Positions 12,840-24,284 of a stretch of 64,000 bases of DNA are shown piece after piece; positions within the stretch are counted from its first letter, which is position 1, and the number at the start of each line of letters is the position of its first letter. A program made the translations under genes and the position numbers. The notes under the pieces were generated by a model. It did not search any database, was not told where the DNA came from, and saw only the letters and a list, made by a program, of their open reading frames with translations. The DNA lies in the NCBI GenBank assembly GCA_963924555.1, contig OZ004597.1:5901904-5965903 (forward strand). Reading direction: 5' to 3'. This DNA is from Crambe crambe. Taxonomy: Eukaryota > Porifera > Demospongiae > Poecilosclerida > Crambeidae.

Positions 12840-13050
12840 TGCCCAAGTTACGGAGTTATGGAGATGGCACCTCACACCAACTGAAATCTTTGGGAGAAAG
12901 AGATTAAGCCTGGAACAAAATGGCAAACAGCTATTTAAGGGCCAAGAAGAAGCTATGAGAAGCAGAGAAGCCAGGGTTGAGACCACGAGGTATGCGCGCG
13001 CAACCGGTAGTCAAAAGGTCAAAGATCGATTCAAAAACAACATAAGCTTA
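12840..13050. promoter_or_regulatory. Presumed APEX1 5' region
   Basis: DNA between the APEX1 start codon and the edge of the mobile-element nest. No recognisable core promoter element stands out, and the plus-strand frame across it has no family resemblance. Called by position only. Confidence 0.3.
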
Positions 13051-13379
13051 GGTAGGCGGGGGTATCTCCGGACAAGGGGTAACTTCGGACTTTCGACTTT
13101 TTTTTCAGAAACTACAAAGATTGAGAGGCAGTCTTTATACCTGCAGTAACTATAACTGCTACACTTGTTTAAATGCATGCTTAGCTAAACTCTTCTTCCA
13201 CCGTTCTGGACTGCGAAATCTATAATCGTCGAACTGAAACTTTACGTCACGATTTTGTGCATTTCAAGCAGGCCTGGTTGAACATTAAGAGAGTGCAGGA
13301 AAAAAGTGCATGTGTATCAGATAAACCAAGGTCATCTCTCTCTAAAATATTTCATGTTGGGTTGCTAGCTAGCTCTATC

Positions 13380-13992
13380 TAGTCTCGCGGGCCCGACCCT
13401 TTACCAACCGCGAGGGAAGGAAAGAGTCTGGTCAAATCCAATACACGATCTTGTTGTGCACAGTCAGCAATCTTCGGAAGGAGGGGCACGACTATGACGT
13501 TATTATACATCACGAATTTAGGAAAAACCTGCGCTCTGGATTTCTTAGCGCTACGTGGCTGAGCAGGAATATGATTACAGACTGGAGGCGGCTATTCAAG
13601 AGAGTGGGAGGAGGCTTGGAAACAGCTTTCTGGTCAGAAAGTGTCGGAAATTTTTCCAGTGCAACTCCTGCAAGTACCTGGAGCAGTTCTTTGGCTGATG
13701 CACACCCTGGACCATGCAGCCTTTTCTTTTTCCTATGATCACCAATGAGATCTCTGCATACAAGCAAGCAGCTCATTAACATGACCATAGATATATCTAT
13801 GACATGACTAAACTCTAGGACTACTCTGTAAGTGCACGCGCGAAAAAATCTGTTTGAGAGCCGTGACGTATCGTGACGTTTTGCGCATGCCCCCCACCAA
13901 ATCTTTGGGCAATTGAAACAAGATCATGTATTGGATTTGACCAGACTCTTTCCTTCCCTTGCGGTTGGTAAAGGGTCTGGCCCGCGAGACTA
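13380..13992. mobile_element. MULE-like MITE with 9-base target duplication
   Basis: A 613-base element with terminal inverted repeats of about 75 bases; the outer 13 (TAGTCTCGCGGGC) match perfectly. AGCTCTATC lies at 13371-13379 and again at 13993-14001, a perfect 9-base direct repeat, which is typical of Mutator-like transposition. No transposase is present. The 95-codon frame inside matches nothing known. Its insertion splits the host element, so it is younger than that element. Confidence 0.85.
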
Positions 13993-14001
13993 AGCTCTAT
14001 C

Positions 14002-14918
14002 AGAGATTTCTACCAGTAGTGTCCGGAGTTACCCCAAACCGCGATTTTATACTAGCTATGAAGCTCCAGTCCTCCATATCTAGTGCCCTTCAACATTCAA
14101 TGACTCTAGCCAAAGAAAAAGGGGCCTCGAGCTGGCTAACAGCTCTACCGATCTCCGAATTCGGTTTTACCCTACACAAGAGTGCCTTCCGGGATGCACT
14201 TTGCCTACGCTATGGCTGGCAACCAACAAGACTACCAGAAAAATGTGACTGTGGGCGCCAGTTCTCCATAGAGCATGCTCTATCATGCCCAAAAGGCGGA
14301 TTCCCTTCACTGCGCCATAATGAGATTAGAGACCTCACAGCTAATCTTTTATCCGAAGTCTGCAACGAGGTAACCATTGAACCTCATTTACAGCCACTGT
14401 CCGGTGAACAGCTGTCTGGAGCCACCGCAAACTCAACAGATGGGGCACGTTTGGACGTGGCCACCAATGGACTATGGGGAGGCAGATTCGAGAAAACTTA
14501 TATGGACATTAGAGTCTTCAACCCTTTCGCACCATCCAACCGACATAGCAACCTCACAACATGCTACTGTAGACACGAGAACGAGAAAAAGAGAGAATAC
14601 AAGCAAAGAATTTTGGAAATAGAGCATGCCTCCTTTTCGCCAATCGTGATGTCCTGCACAGGTGGCCTAGGACGCAGTGCAACCTCAACTTACAAACGTC
14701 TAGCCTCCCCATTAGCAGATAAATGGAATCAAGCCTATAGCCCCACAATGTGTTGGCTCCGCTGCACGCTTTCATTCTCACTTTTACGATCAACAATTCA
14801 AGCAATTCGTGGATCACGCTCCTCTTCAGGTAAAGCTGTAAAGTCACCACCTATCGACCAAGCAATAGCTGAATCACAACTGTCCCCTCATACAGAAGAG
14901 GGACCCTTTGCTGAATAA
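14002..14918 (+). mobile_element. Retroelement-type coding fragment (C-terminal part)
   Basis: The frame ends at 14918. From about 14060 it resembles the C-terminal region that follows a reverse transcriptase in high-copy invertebrate elements. Blocks: GASSWLTALP, ALCLRYGW, a Cys/His knuckle (CDCGRQFSIEHALSCP), RHNEIRD, DGARLDV...YMDIRVFNP (possibly an endonuclease-like core), SGGLGR-type CTGGLGR and WLRCTLSFSLLRS. It is partial: no reverse transcriptase domain lies beside it, and its left end is cut by the MITE. The exact retroelement class is unsettled. It is old enough to have been truncated and interrupted. Confidence 0.6.
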
Positions 14919-15160
14919 CTGACTATTTCACTCTTACATGTATCCTTTGCTTCCCCCTTCAAACATTTCATTTTGACTTTGATATTTTGGCAAAAAAAAA
15001 ATACTAGCTATGAATTTTGCCCGATAAGAGTAAGTACAACGCTTGGGGCCTTGATAGATGGAGCTTCTTTTTGAACTTTACTGCTCGATCATAGCTGCTT
15101 CCATTCCAAAGTTATCCTTCCCAATTGAAAGTTCGTCCGGAGTTACCCCCGCCTACCTTA

Positions 15161-15461
15161 CAAAGTTCAATTCAACCAGCTTCAGCGCAGCCTCTCTATC
15201 ACAGTATCACATTATTCACAGTCAAATTCAAGTGAAGATGATCATCATGCTTCTTCAAAACATGCCCACCAATTGGCCCTCCAGTTCATCAATTCATCAC
15301 AGAGCGGGCAAGGCTTAGTCTTGCGTAGCGGCATCCCACAGTCTTGACCAACGTTCCCACTTCCTCAAGAAGTCTTTTCCATGATCCACATGCGATATGC
15401 GCGCATGCGCATATGCATGCACAAACGAACCAATGTCGACCCTGTACCTACACCGAAAAAA
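15161..15461. promoter_or_regulatory. Upstream region of GET1
   Basis: Between the mobile-element edge and the GET1 start codon. Alternating purine/pyrimidine stretch ATGCGCGCATGCGCATATGC lies at about 15396-15416, some 50 bases upstream of the ATG. No other feature is seen. Confidence 0.35.
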
Positions 15462-17244
15462 ATGGAAGAAGTAGATTGGTTTGTGTTAAGTTTGGTGCTT
15501 TCTCTCACTCTCCTGGTCAAATTGATTAAATTGATAAGTCAACCCTTCTCCAAATGGGTAGGTAGACGAGAAGATATAAGCTAGCTATTAGTTTTTCTAA
15601 AAATTCTTTTTTTTTACCATCTGAATAGCTATCCAGTGTGATTATCCCAGAGCCTAGGGAACTTCCCCTTCTCCGGAGGGAAGTCTCCTCCATAAAAGAC
15701 CAGCTACAGCACATCAGTATGATGGTAATTCTAGTACCTAGCTGCTCACTCTTTTGGTAGCTACAAATTATGAAGACAGCTTTTAGCAATAACTATTCTC
15801 CAAGGTTGAGATTGCATTCCTAACATGTAACCAATCAGGAGTCTCTCCCTGGAAAGGTCACACACGGGTGTGACCAGTCTCCCTGGGGAGGTCGCTCACT
15901 TGTGTAGTCTCTCCATGGAAAGGTTACATAAGTTGGAGTCTGCAGACCTTCCCTCCCTGACACTTATTTTAGTTGAAAATGCATGTACCTGTGCCATGTA
16001 TCTGTGTAATGCATGTACCTGTGCCATGTATCTGTGATGCAATGTACCTGTGTAATGCAATGTACTGTAATGCATGTACCTGTGATGCAATGTACCTGTG
16101 TAATCCAATATACCTGTGTAATGCATGTACCTGTGTAATCCAATGTACCTGTGTAATCCAATGTACTGTACCTGTGCCATGTACCTGTGTAATGCATGTA
16201 AAAATTTTGTGTCTCTAGCAACTGGCTAGCATAGACATATATATAACCACGTAACCATGTGTATGACCCTCACCATATTATTATCATTGCAGGATGATTT
16301 TGCTGAATATTCTCGTATTAAGCGGTCCCTCAATCGACAGGAAACTGAACTCAACAACTGTGGTAGGTGATGGCATCTTATAGCAGGCTAGTTTCCCTCA
16401 CTACTGGAACATACACATTATTATTAGGAGGTGGAGGTTGGATCGACATGGCATGTTCAGGTTTTACTGTAACTATTATGTTCAGAAATGGAGCATTTCT
16501 TGGTTCAGGTGGCCCATACCAACATTAAAGTAGAGGAAATCGTACACCTGGTCACCCGTTGTTATGAAGTCCTGTCCCATATATAAGGTCCTGGACAGTC
16601 CTGGCCTGTATAATTATGAAAGTCCTGTCCTGTAGGTGGTAGGTTCCACTGTATAAACTGCATCTCTTCCAACCTATTGAGTGATATTTAATATTGCAGA
16701 AAAGGCTTATAAAGGGAAGAAAGCTTCCAGCTCCTTAAAAACACAGCTGGTGTGCACAGTGCTGATAGTGAGTTTTACTAGCTAAGAAAGCCCCACTCCC
16801 AAATAACAAGCTAAGAAGAAGGTGCTTACAACCTTCGAGACCTCTGATCAGGTCTGCATGGCTAATACTTACTGTTTCATAATTTGTAGCAATTGGTGAG
16901 AATAGTGACTGTTTTGAGATACAGAGGGACTCCTGTGGTGAAGATGTCCCCGTCATCCTTATGGCCCCTAGCAACCATCATCTCCTTCCCCACTGGCATT
17001 CCAGGTATATGGATGTCCCTGTAGTGTTAGTGCTTGAACTTCATTGTCCAGTGAGTATAGTTTTACATCTAGACGGACTGGGTAGGTTAAAGTTTTGAGA
17101 TATGGACATATTTCAGTACAGTGGGCATTTTTTTACAAGTAATATTGTTATGCAGGGGGAGTGGGTGTGCCATGCTGGAGTCTCATGTGCACACTAGCCA
17201 TGGATACTCTCCTCTACTGCTCCCACTGGACACAAAAATCTTAG
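15462..17244 (+). CDS. GET1: GET1/WRB, tail-anchored protein insertion receptor subunit
   Basis: Six exons join in phase: 15462-15557, 15629-15724, 16293-16362, 16700-16767, 16890-17004 and 17156-17244, giving 177 residues (human GET1 has 174). Residues 6-25 form the first membrane helix. The segment from about 45 to 90 is the cytosolic coiled coil, with ISMMDDFAEYSRIKRSLNR aligning to the human VNMMDEFARYARLERKIN. Two further hydrophobic segments follow, with PSSLWPLATIISFPTG matching the conserved P-S-x-W-x-P...FP block. With CAMLG it would form the ER receptor that takes tail-anchored proteins from the GET3 ATPase. The start is the first ATG of exon 1, directly before the first helix. It converges on the AT-hook gene. 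Confidence 0.9.
15975..16205. repeat. Minisatellite of about 15-18 bp units in GET1 intron 2
   Basis: About a dozen variants of ATGTACCTGTGTAATGCA run in tandem. The Cys/Met/Thr-rich frames on both strands are artefacts of the repeat. Confidence 0.85.
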
Positions 17245-17605
17245 TCATTACCTAACCATTGTCATACAATTATATATTAATTATGAATTGAATCACTAAG
17301 TCGGTCACGAAGATCGTCACCCTTATTTCAAGGGTCCTTTACCACTCAAAATCTGATACACCTCCAATAACTATACCAAACCAACCAAGTATGTCACAGG
17401 TTATTACTTAAAGCAGCAGAACGTGGTGAGAAAGTACAGAAGGAGGTATGAATGTAAGGGGGTGTATATTGATCATGTAAGTATGAGGTACTATTACAGG
17501 TATTCTACAGTCATAGTGCGACTATAAAACAATCTATGAACTTGCACAGACTGTGCCAAGCATGGTGGGGTGAGATGGCTTCATACTAAGTCCTAACTCT
17601 TTTCT
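17245..17605. other. Convergent intergenic spacer
   Basis: 361 bases between the stop codons of GET1 (plus) and the AT-hook gene (minus). It must hold both 3' ends. No coding sequence is seen. Confidence 0.5.
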
Positions 17606-19266
17606 TTAATTATCTGAATCTTCATCGTAAGATTCTTCAAACGTGTCAGCGCCAAAAAGTGGGGACTCATTTCGTGGGTTGGAAGGGGTGACAACCCTAT
17701 CTGTTATGGCTTCAATAGCAGAACGGTGGATTTCCATGGGGTCCTCAGCATCACTCTCTGAGTCACTGAACGTGACCTGAATTTTGCCTGTTGGATCACT
17801 CTTTCCCTTGCTAGACATGGAAGAGGAAGAAACCACTCCTCCCTTCTTCTTCGGGGGACGGCCTCGAGGTCTCTTGGGCTTAGGGGGAGAGTTGCTTGCT
17901 TGCATGCGCACTGGCACATTGGAAGGTGGCTGCGTACATGCTGACTCAGCAGACTTTGGGAGTTCCTCTCGTTTCTTTTTTCTTGGTGGTTCTGCGGAGA
18001 CTGTGTCTGTCAGTGTGGTGGTCTCACTCACTGAACCAAGTGAGTTGGTAGCAGGTACCTTGGGGGGATGTTTCCTTGGTCGTCCTGGCCCTCTCTTGGC
18101 AACAACTGGTACCGTAATCACCTACAATATCACAACATGATAAACAGTATCCCCAAATGTTTTCTTTTCAATGTAGAATGTAAGGTCGTGACTGGTCATT
18201 AAAGATGACCTCTATACTCTTCCCATTTTTTAGTATTGTAAACTTAACCACACACACTATACACTGTATACATCTGCATGCATGAAAGGAATTCTACACA
18301 TTCTGGCCACTACATAAACACATGTTCCCCCAAACATGATGATTGGGGAGGGGTATGGATTAGTAACAACACATTGGTTACCAGACAATTGACTACCATT
18401 TACCAAATTTTGCCTACATACTTACTTACCCCCCAAAAAGTAATTTTTATAGCCCAAGTTCAGAAGACCAGCCTCACCTTCTCTTCTTTGGTGGGTGTGA
18501 CCTCCCTTTCCTTGGCAGCAGGGGCTGTTCCATTTGATTCATTATTCAATTTCGTCATCTTTGCCTTTTCATCTGCTTGTGTCACTTCCAGAGCTATCTT
18601 TTTGGGTCTTCCCACCCCTGGATGTGAGATAACCTTTCTTGGGCGTCCACGTCCCCTTTTAACACCTGAATCTTCTGTAGCAATTTCCTTCTTTGGACTT
18701 AGATTATCACCCGGGGCAGGATTCTTCTTGGGCCGTCCTCTCTTCTTCTTAGGCATGTCAGTGGGTGCGGTCACCATGGTCGTTGAAGGCTGGGGTTTTT
18801 CAAGTGTTCCTGTTCCTGTTTCCGATCCTGACTTCATGAGATTCTCTGCAAGCTTATCGACAATGTTGCTGACTCGACGTTCAGTCATCTTGAGTGGTTG
18901 TGGTGATTGTGGACCTATAATGGGTACTTTCCTGGGCCGTCCTCTTCCTCTTTTAGCAGGTGCAACAGAATTCACACTCCCTGATGAAGCCAAGTTCCTC
19001 TCCTCCTCCGTGGCTGGTGACTCTATCAGTACTTTTTGTTGTACCTTCCTGGGACGACCCCTAGCCTTCTTTATTTCTGGCAGGGGTGATCGGGCCATAC
19101 TGTTTATGGTATTACCTTCAATTTGAGGACGTAAAGCGATATTCACGACTCCCACATCAGCTGAAGACTTGGCCATGAAGCTGGGGACAAGCGAGGGGAC
19201 CGCTGATTGGCCAGGGAAAACTACTACGTCATCTCCACCATTGGCATTCAAATTCGAAGCTTCCAT
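17606..19266 (-). CDS. Multi-AT-hook chromatin protein, HMGA-like
   Basis: Two exons, 18478-19266 and 17606-18121, join in phase to give 434 residues. At least six AT-hooks are visible: KKARGRPRK near residue 66, KRGRGRPRK near 104, KKKRGRPKK near 172, KRGRGRPRK near 199, KRGPGRPRK near 271 and RPRGRPPKKK near 347. A weaker VGRPKK also occurs near 214. Linkers are Ser/Thr/Pro-rich and disordered. The C-terminus is acidic (SDSESDAED and EESYDEDSDN), echoing the acidic tail of HMGA proteins. AT-hooks bind the minor groove of AT-rich DNA, so a nuclear architectural role is likely. It is much longer than vertebrate HMGA (about 100 residues) and has more hooks, so orthology is not claimed. The start ATG follows in-frame with no upstream alternative. 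Confidence 0.8.
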
Positions 19267-19385
19267 TTTGGCTTTTTAGCTTGTGCAAAAGAGATGTGCT
19301 CGCGCATGAGCATTAATAATTTTTTATTTTCAAAATGATTACGTCATTTGATTAAAAATAATTATAAAGCTCGAATTAGTGATTC

Positions 19386-22300
19386 CTACAGAACAACTTC
19401 TTCCAGATCATCAAACTCGGGGATGGATCCAGGCATCATGAAACTAGATCCCTGGGCTTTATTTTGTGATCTATGAGTATCTGGTTCAGGGATGGATCCA
19501 GGAATCATGAAACTAGACCCACTGTTTTGTGATCTACGAGCTGGCTCAGGGATGGATCCAGGCATCATGAAACTAGACTCACTGTTTTGTGATCTACGAG
19601 CTGGCTCAGGGATGGATCCAGTCTTCATAGTACTATGACCCCTATCATTTTGCTGTGATCTGCGTGGAAGTAGAGGTTCTGTGCCTCTCTTTGGATTTGA
19701 GGTTCTATGTGGATTGATAGACAACTTTTCGGATGAGTTCTTCGGTCCTGTTTTACTTGTAGCATCAATTGACATCTCCCAAGGATAAGTAATCTCATTG
19801 CCCTTAAAATTACTCCTATGCTTATTTCTTCCAGCTGATTTTTTTCCACCTGAACTTAGATCTTCGAATACTGATTTTCTTGAATTGTTATCATCAGTTA
19901 CTCTTCTCCTTCCAGCTGTATGGTGGTTGTTTTTCTCAGAACCTGCCTGGCTTTCCTGTGAAGGATATGACTTGACTGATTCTGTCTTTTCTCCAGCAAC
20001 AGGATTTTTTCTATGCTTGGTCCCAAATGGGTCATCCTCTGTGGCATATGCAGGTCGGCCGTTGTATAAGTTCTCTACAGTATCTGGCCATGAAGGATTT
20101 TCTTTACTGCCATTTTCTTGAGTTTTTTTATCACTTTCATCAATAGCCATCAATTTTGCCAGCAGTTTCTCCTTCTTCAATCGTTCCTCCTTTTCTAAGT
20201 CAAACTCTGTTGGTGTTTTTCCTGTCAAGTTACTAACTCCTTCGGTCATTTGGCTACCAGGAAAGTTTGCAAGGGAAGAAGATATATCAGCTGGGTTAGA
20301 GTTTCCAACATTTTGAATTCCAGAACTTTGTATAGCAGAAGATTGTGAAGATTGCCAAGGCTTGCTTCCTGGTCCATCTATAGCAGGAGATTGCCAAGGC
20401 TTGCTGGGACCTGATGGCTGTGTCTGTCCATGAAAGGTAGAATATCCTGCTGGTGGCTGTGTCTGTCCATCTATGGCAGCAGATTGCCAAGGCTTGCTTG
20501 CTGGTGGATTTTTTTGTCCATCCATGGCCATCAACTTAGCTAGTAGATCTTTCTTCTGTCTCTCTTCTTCCTCTATACGACTTAGACCACTAGTATTTGG
20601 CTGAGTTACATAAGCTGGTGTAACTATTGGAGCCGCTGCTGTGGTGGCAGAATCTTTCTTAGCAGTGCTCTGGTTAGCAGTGCTGACAGGATTTGTCTTC
20701 CCAGAAGTGCTGGCAGAATCTATTTTCTGAGCCTGAGCAGAATCTATTTTCTTGGCAATACTGGCAGAATCTGTTTTATTAGCAATACTGGCAGAATCTT
20801 TTTTAGTGATACTGGCAGACTCAATTGGATAGCTATGATCTGTATGAGAAGTATCCATCTTTGAAGTGGTATTGGGGTGACTTACTGTCCCATTGTCGGT
20901 TTGGGTACTGCAATTCACTTTATGACGTGATTCTGACACAACGTCTGTTTGAGAAGAAGCTATTTGTAAGGGAGGGGATACAATGTCTGTTTGAGAAGAA
21001 GATGTTTGTAAGGGAGGTTTAGTATACAGTGAAACAACTTTGGATGGTGAACTGGTCAATTCTGTCTGAGTAGAAACACCTAGTATTTCAGGACTTTGAC
21101 TTCGACTTCTATTAAGGGAATTATTTTTCCCAATTCGAAGGGAGTAGATATTCAACATACCCATCTCTTTTTCTTTCTCCTAAAATAGTAAAAAATGAAA
21201 TACTTAGCTATAGTAAGCTTAAGATGCCAGGGTTCATAATCAAGTGAGGAACGTTTTGGAAATTCAGTCATTGTAGAGATATAAACTCTTGGGTTGGTAG
21301 CTAGAGAGACTTGTAATCGTAACAAGACCGGCAATCTAATATCCTTATACATGCAAGAAGCAGAGTGTTACCAATGGTAAACGACAAGCTATTGTTTTGT
21401 CTGGGTAATCTGATTGGTCTAACCATACAGACAGAAATACCGTTGTAGCATAACTATATAATTATTATGTACCTTGAGGCACTATAGATTTCCTTACTTT
21501 AAGTTTGGCTTGCATATTTAGAAGAGTTTCATTGAGCCCTTCAATTTCATTGCGGAGACCTTTATTCTTTTGCAATAAACCTCTCACTTCAGTAGTACGG
21601 TTCTTATCCATTGCTTGTACACCACGCTCCAGGTCCTATAATTTGATTACAATTAATATAATCAGAACCTGTCCGGCCAAGGTGTTTGTGTACAACCAAT
21701 ATTTTTAGACACATTTGATATCCATAGTCCATACTAATTCTCCACTTACAATAACTCTCCTTTCTTTAACCTCCAACTGACTTTTGATCTTTTCAAGCTC
21801 TAATGTTAGCTCCTCTCTTTCTCTCAGTTGTTTTTGAGAAAGAATTGCTGCAGTTTTTTTCTTATACGCATGAAGCTTCAGCAGTTCTTGCCGGTAATCA
21901 CTTAGTTGCTTCTGATAGGAATTTGAGACCTCTTGACTGCGTTTCAAGTGTCCTTGTAATGTTCGAACCTTTAAAAATAATATGAATAATAAAACCTGTA
22001 CCAATACCCACCCATAGGTTTATATTTGCAAAGAGGGTATGTGGTTGGCAGTATGAATATTAAATGTACCACCCAACTTTGGCTGGTCTTAGCCTCCAAT
22101 TGTGTCATGAAGTTAAAGGGTACACGTTCAAATAAATAGCAGATATATTCCAATGAAGATGAAGGGTCCCATGTACATGTCCATGCATGTGCCTATGAAA
22201 ATGTGAGGGATACAATAAATGACACACCTCTGCCTCATGTCTAATGAGAATCTGTGGTAAATCTCCCTCCCTAGATTGAAAATGATCAAGTGCCTTCTCT

Positions 22301-23046
22301 TGTCTGACTTGGAGTCGATTGAGCAGTCTGTTCTCCTTCTTCAAATCATCCATTTCTTTGACGACCTCTGAAAGTTGGTTCCTAAGTTTTAAGATGGTAT
22401 GGTAGTTGGCAGACATAACCCTATCATGTGGCGACAGATGCTGTCGTGGCCACTGAATACGACCTTCGAAAAAGCTGTCATCTGCATTGCATATCAAAAA
22501 AAAAATCATTATCACCCCATGCCACAAAATATATGAGGATGGATTTTATATAGGGGGGTTAAAAATGGGCCTACTCTTGATTTGACCAATTCAGATTGCT
22601 ATGCTGAATGGAGCTACTCACTTATGGCTTCTGCCAAGCGAACTTTATCAGACCAAGGAATAGGAACTGGCTATCTAGCAGGTTTGTGTCTCTATATTTA
22701 GAGCTTCAAGCAAGGTTCAAACTAGGGCCCCGCCCCCAGGAAGATTTGTAGCTACGCATTGTCAATTTGAGCAGAGCTGTCCCTCTATAATGAATTAGTA
22801 GCTAGGTTACTTGCCTCTTCTCTTTATGGTTTTGCTTTTCCTACCCTTTGAGCGGGTGGAGGTGGAGATACTATAAGGAGACTTCTTGGAGGACAGAACT
22901 GTTCCCGAGGTCTTCGAAATTGTCGAACATTTTTTGCGAGGAGTGTTATCTGTTGACACTTTAGAAATTCCCTCTGTGAAAAAGGAGGAATTTGAAGGTC
23001 CTCCTTCTTCAAAGTCATCTGAATAATCATCAGAGTTGTCGTCCAT
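19386..23046 (-). CDS. LCA5: Lebercilin (LCA5) homologue
   Basis: Five exons join in phase: 22811-23046, 22228-22474, 21750-21968, 21498-21635 and 19386-21179, giving 877 residues. The acidic N-terminus (MDDNSDDYSDDFEEG) precedes a Ser/Lys-rich stretch. Residues about 95-275 are the lebercilin coiled coil. KKENRLLNRLQVRQEKAL matches the human block LLKRLQHRQEKAL, and EKEKEMGMLNIYSLRI matches the human KEKERELDIKNIYSNRI. The rest is a disordered tail with KPWQS-AIDG repeats and, at the end, four GSIPEP repeats. Lebercilin is a ciliary and basal-body protein that binds the intraflagellar transport machinery and is mutated in human Leber amaurosis. Exon 2 uses the acceptor at 22475-22476; the acceptor 6 bases upstream would give a stop. 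The product is longer than the human one (697). Confidence 0.88.
19417..19660 (-). repeat. Coding minisatellite in the lebercilin tail
   Basis: Four copies of a unit encoding a GSIPEP-ARRSQN-SSFM peptide begin near 19421, 19490, 19550 and 19610, spaced 69, 60 and 60 bases. The copies are near-identical at the DNA level and all in frame, so the array grew recently by slippage or unequal exchange. Confidence 0.85.
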
Positions 23047-23227
23047 GCTCGCGACTCTATGATTAAGCTTTGCTATTATAGGTTGCTAATGGTTACGTCG
23101 ATGTTCCAAATAACGCGCATTTTGGGTTTACGTCATATTTGCCCATGCGCAGTATAGTATTTCATTGGAGGTGGGTGGGGCTGGTCCTACAGGATCAATA
23201 AACATCGCTGATGATCTATGACATAAA
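23047..23227. promoter_or_regulatory. Lebercilin 5' region
   Basis: 181 bases between the lebercilin start and the stop of the next minus-strand gene. It contains CpG-bearing motifs (GCGCATTTTGG, CATGCGCAG) and ATTGG, an inverted CCAAT box, near 23164. Confidence 0.4.
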
Positions 23228-24284
23228 TTATTCTGCTAGTGCAGTCATAGTAGCACCAGGTGATAGAGCTGTTCCATTTATAGGCAGAGTTTGGCCATGC
23301 CATGAATGTCCCCTTCTTCTTTTCCCTTTTTTCCGTTGTGTAGCAGGCCTGTCCACACTCTGAAGTGGGGGGAGACGTGTAGGGCCACTTGAAAAATGGT
23401 TCCCAGCATTCAAAACTTGCTCTCTATCTAATATAATCCCCCCTGAGTCTGATTGTACTTGCAGTGAGGCAAGTGGGGGAGGTCTGAGTGGAAAGGGAGA
23501 AGGAGAAAGAACGGGACTAGCAATTGGTTGAGTTCTTGGCATTGTGTCCACAAGTGTGTTTCCAAGACTTAGACTTCTCTGAAATGGAGGCTGCACTGGA
23601 AGTAGTGGAGGAGGCCTTGTCAGTGTGGCCGGGTAGTTCAAGAAAGGGTCAGAACCACCTGTGATGGGGTTGATTGGACATCTTAATGTACTTGTGCTCT
23701 GATGTATGGCACTGTTATGATTCTGGGATACTGTTTGTACACCAGACACTAGTAGAGAGTTTTCAGCTTGTGAATGAACATGTTCTACTTGTCCAGGGTA
23801 CTGGTCATCTTCATGATTTTCAAGGCCTGTGTTGTCAGTAGATCTATCAAGCACACTAACGTCTCTTGCTGTAAGCAAAGTGGAGTCAGGATCTTCTTGT
23901 CCCTCAGGATCTTTGTCTTTGGATGTTTTAGTGCCATACATCAGAGTGACATGTCCTACCAGTGCCTGCTCTGTGTATGGAGGCAGTTCGTCGTCACAGG
24001 GGCCACCACCAGGGGGTACACTTGAAGAGATGAATGCAGACAGATTTACTGGTGGTCTGTAGTCACCATGAAATGTTGGAATGGCCCAAGTGTCCAGGTT
24101 AGTGTTTCCAACATGAGTCACTGTGTGGGGCACACAATAATTGTAAATCGCAGTGTTGGAATGAGAGTCAAGTGTTTCTATGTTTAGGTACTGTACAGTT
24201 AAACTCACTTGGCATGACTGCTCCATGAAATGGATCTGTTCTGAGCCCAATTTGCCTGTGACTGCTGGAAGGTGCACAACCCAT
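23228..24284 (-). CDS. Proline-rich protein with MGCAPS acylation start, unknown
   Basis: Two exons, 24209-24284 and 23228-24120, join in phase to give 322 residues. The start MGCAPSSSHRQ has Gly2 for N-myristoylation and Cys3 for palmitoylation, the pattern of dually acylated membrane-anchored proteins. PDE8 enzymes share the MGCAPS opening, but nothing else here resembles a phosphodiesterase. The remainder is low in hydrophobic content, Pro/Ser-rich (RPPPLLPVQPP, SPSPFPLRPPP), with a strongly basic patch near the end (RKKGKRRRGH). This looks like a disordered peripheral membrane or scaffold protein. A longer frame reading upstream without the splice (MHLPAV...) was judged less likely. Function unknown. 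Confidence 0.55.

Larger units (their letters stand above)
13051..15157. mobile_element. TIR element flanked by TTA, 2.1 kb, with nested inserts
   Basis: The left end starts GGTAGGCGGGGGTATCTCCG and continues GAC. The right end is its reverse complement with one mismatch over 23 bases. Both ends are bounded by TTA (13048-13050 and 15158-15160), consistent with a 3-base target duplication as in PIF/Harbinger-like or related DNA transposons. The motif GGGGTAACTCCGGAC (or its complement) recurs at 13077-13090 and near 14022. Inside are a retroelement-type coding fragment and a MITE. No transposase is recognised, so if it moved it was mobilised in trans, or the TIR pair frames a composite. Confidence 0.55.

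Noticed and set aside
15896-16221. Cys/Met/Tyr-rich repeat proteins on both strands
   Set aside because: They are frames through the GET1 intron 2 minisatellite, open in several frames only because the unit lacks stops.
18278-19126. 282-codon plus-strand frame opposite the AT-hook gene
   Set aside because: It is antisense to exon 1 of the AT-hook gene, whose repeated hooks and splice sites fit the minus strand. The plus reading is composed of complements of the hook codons.
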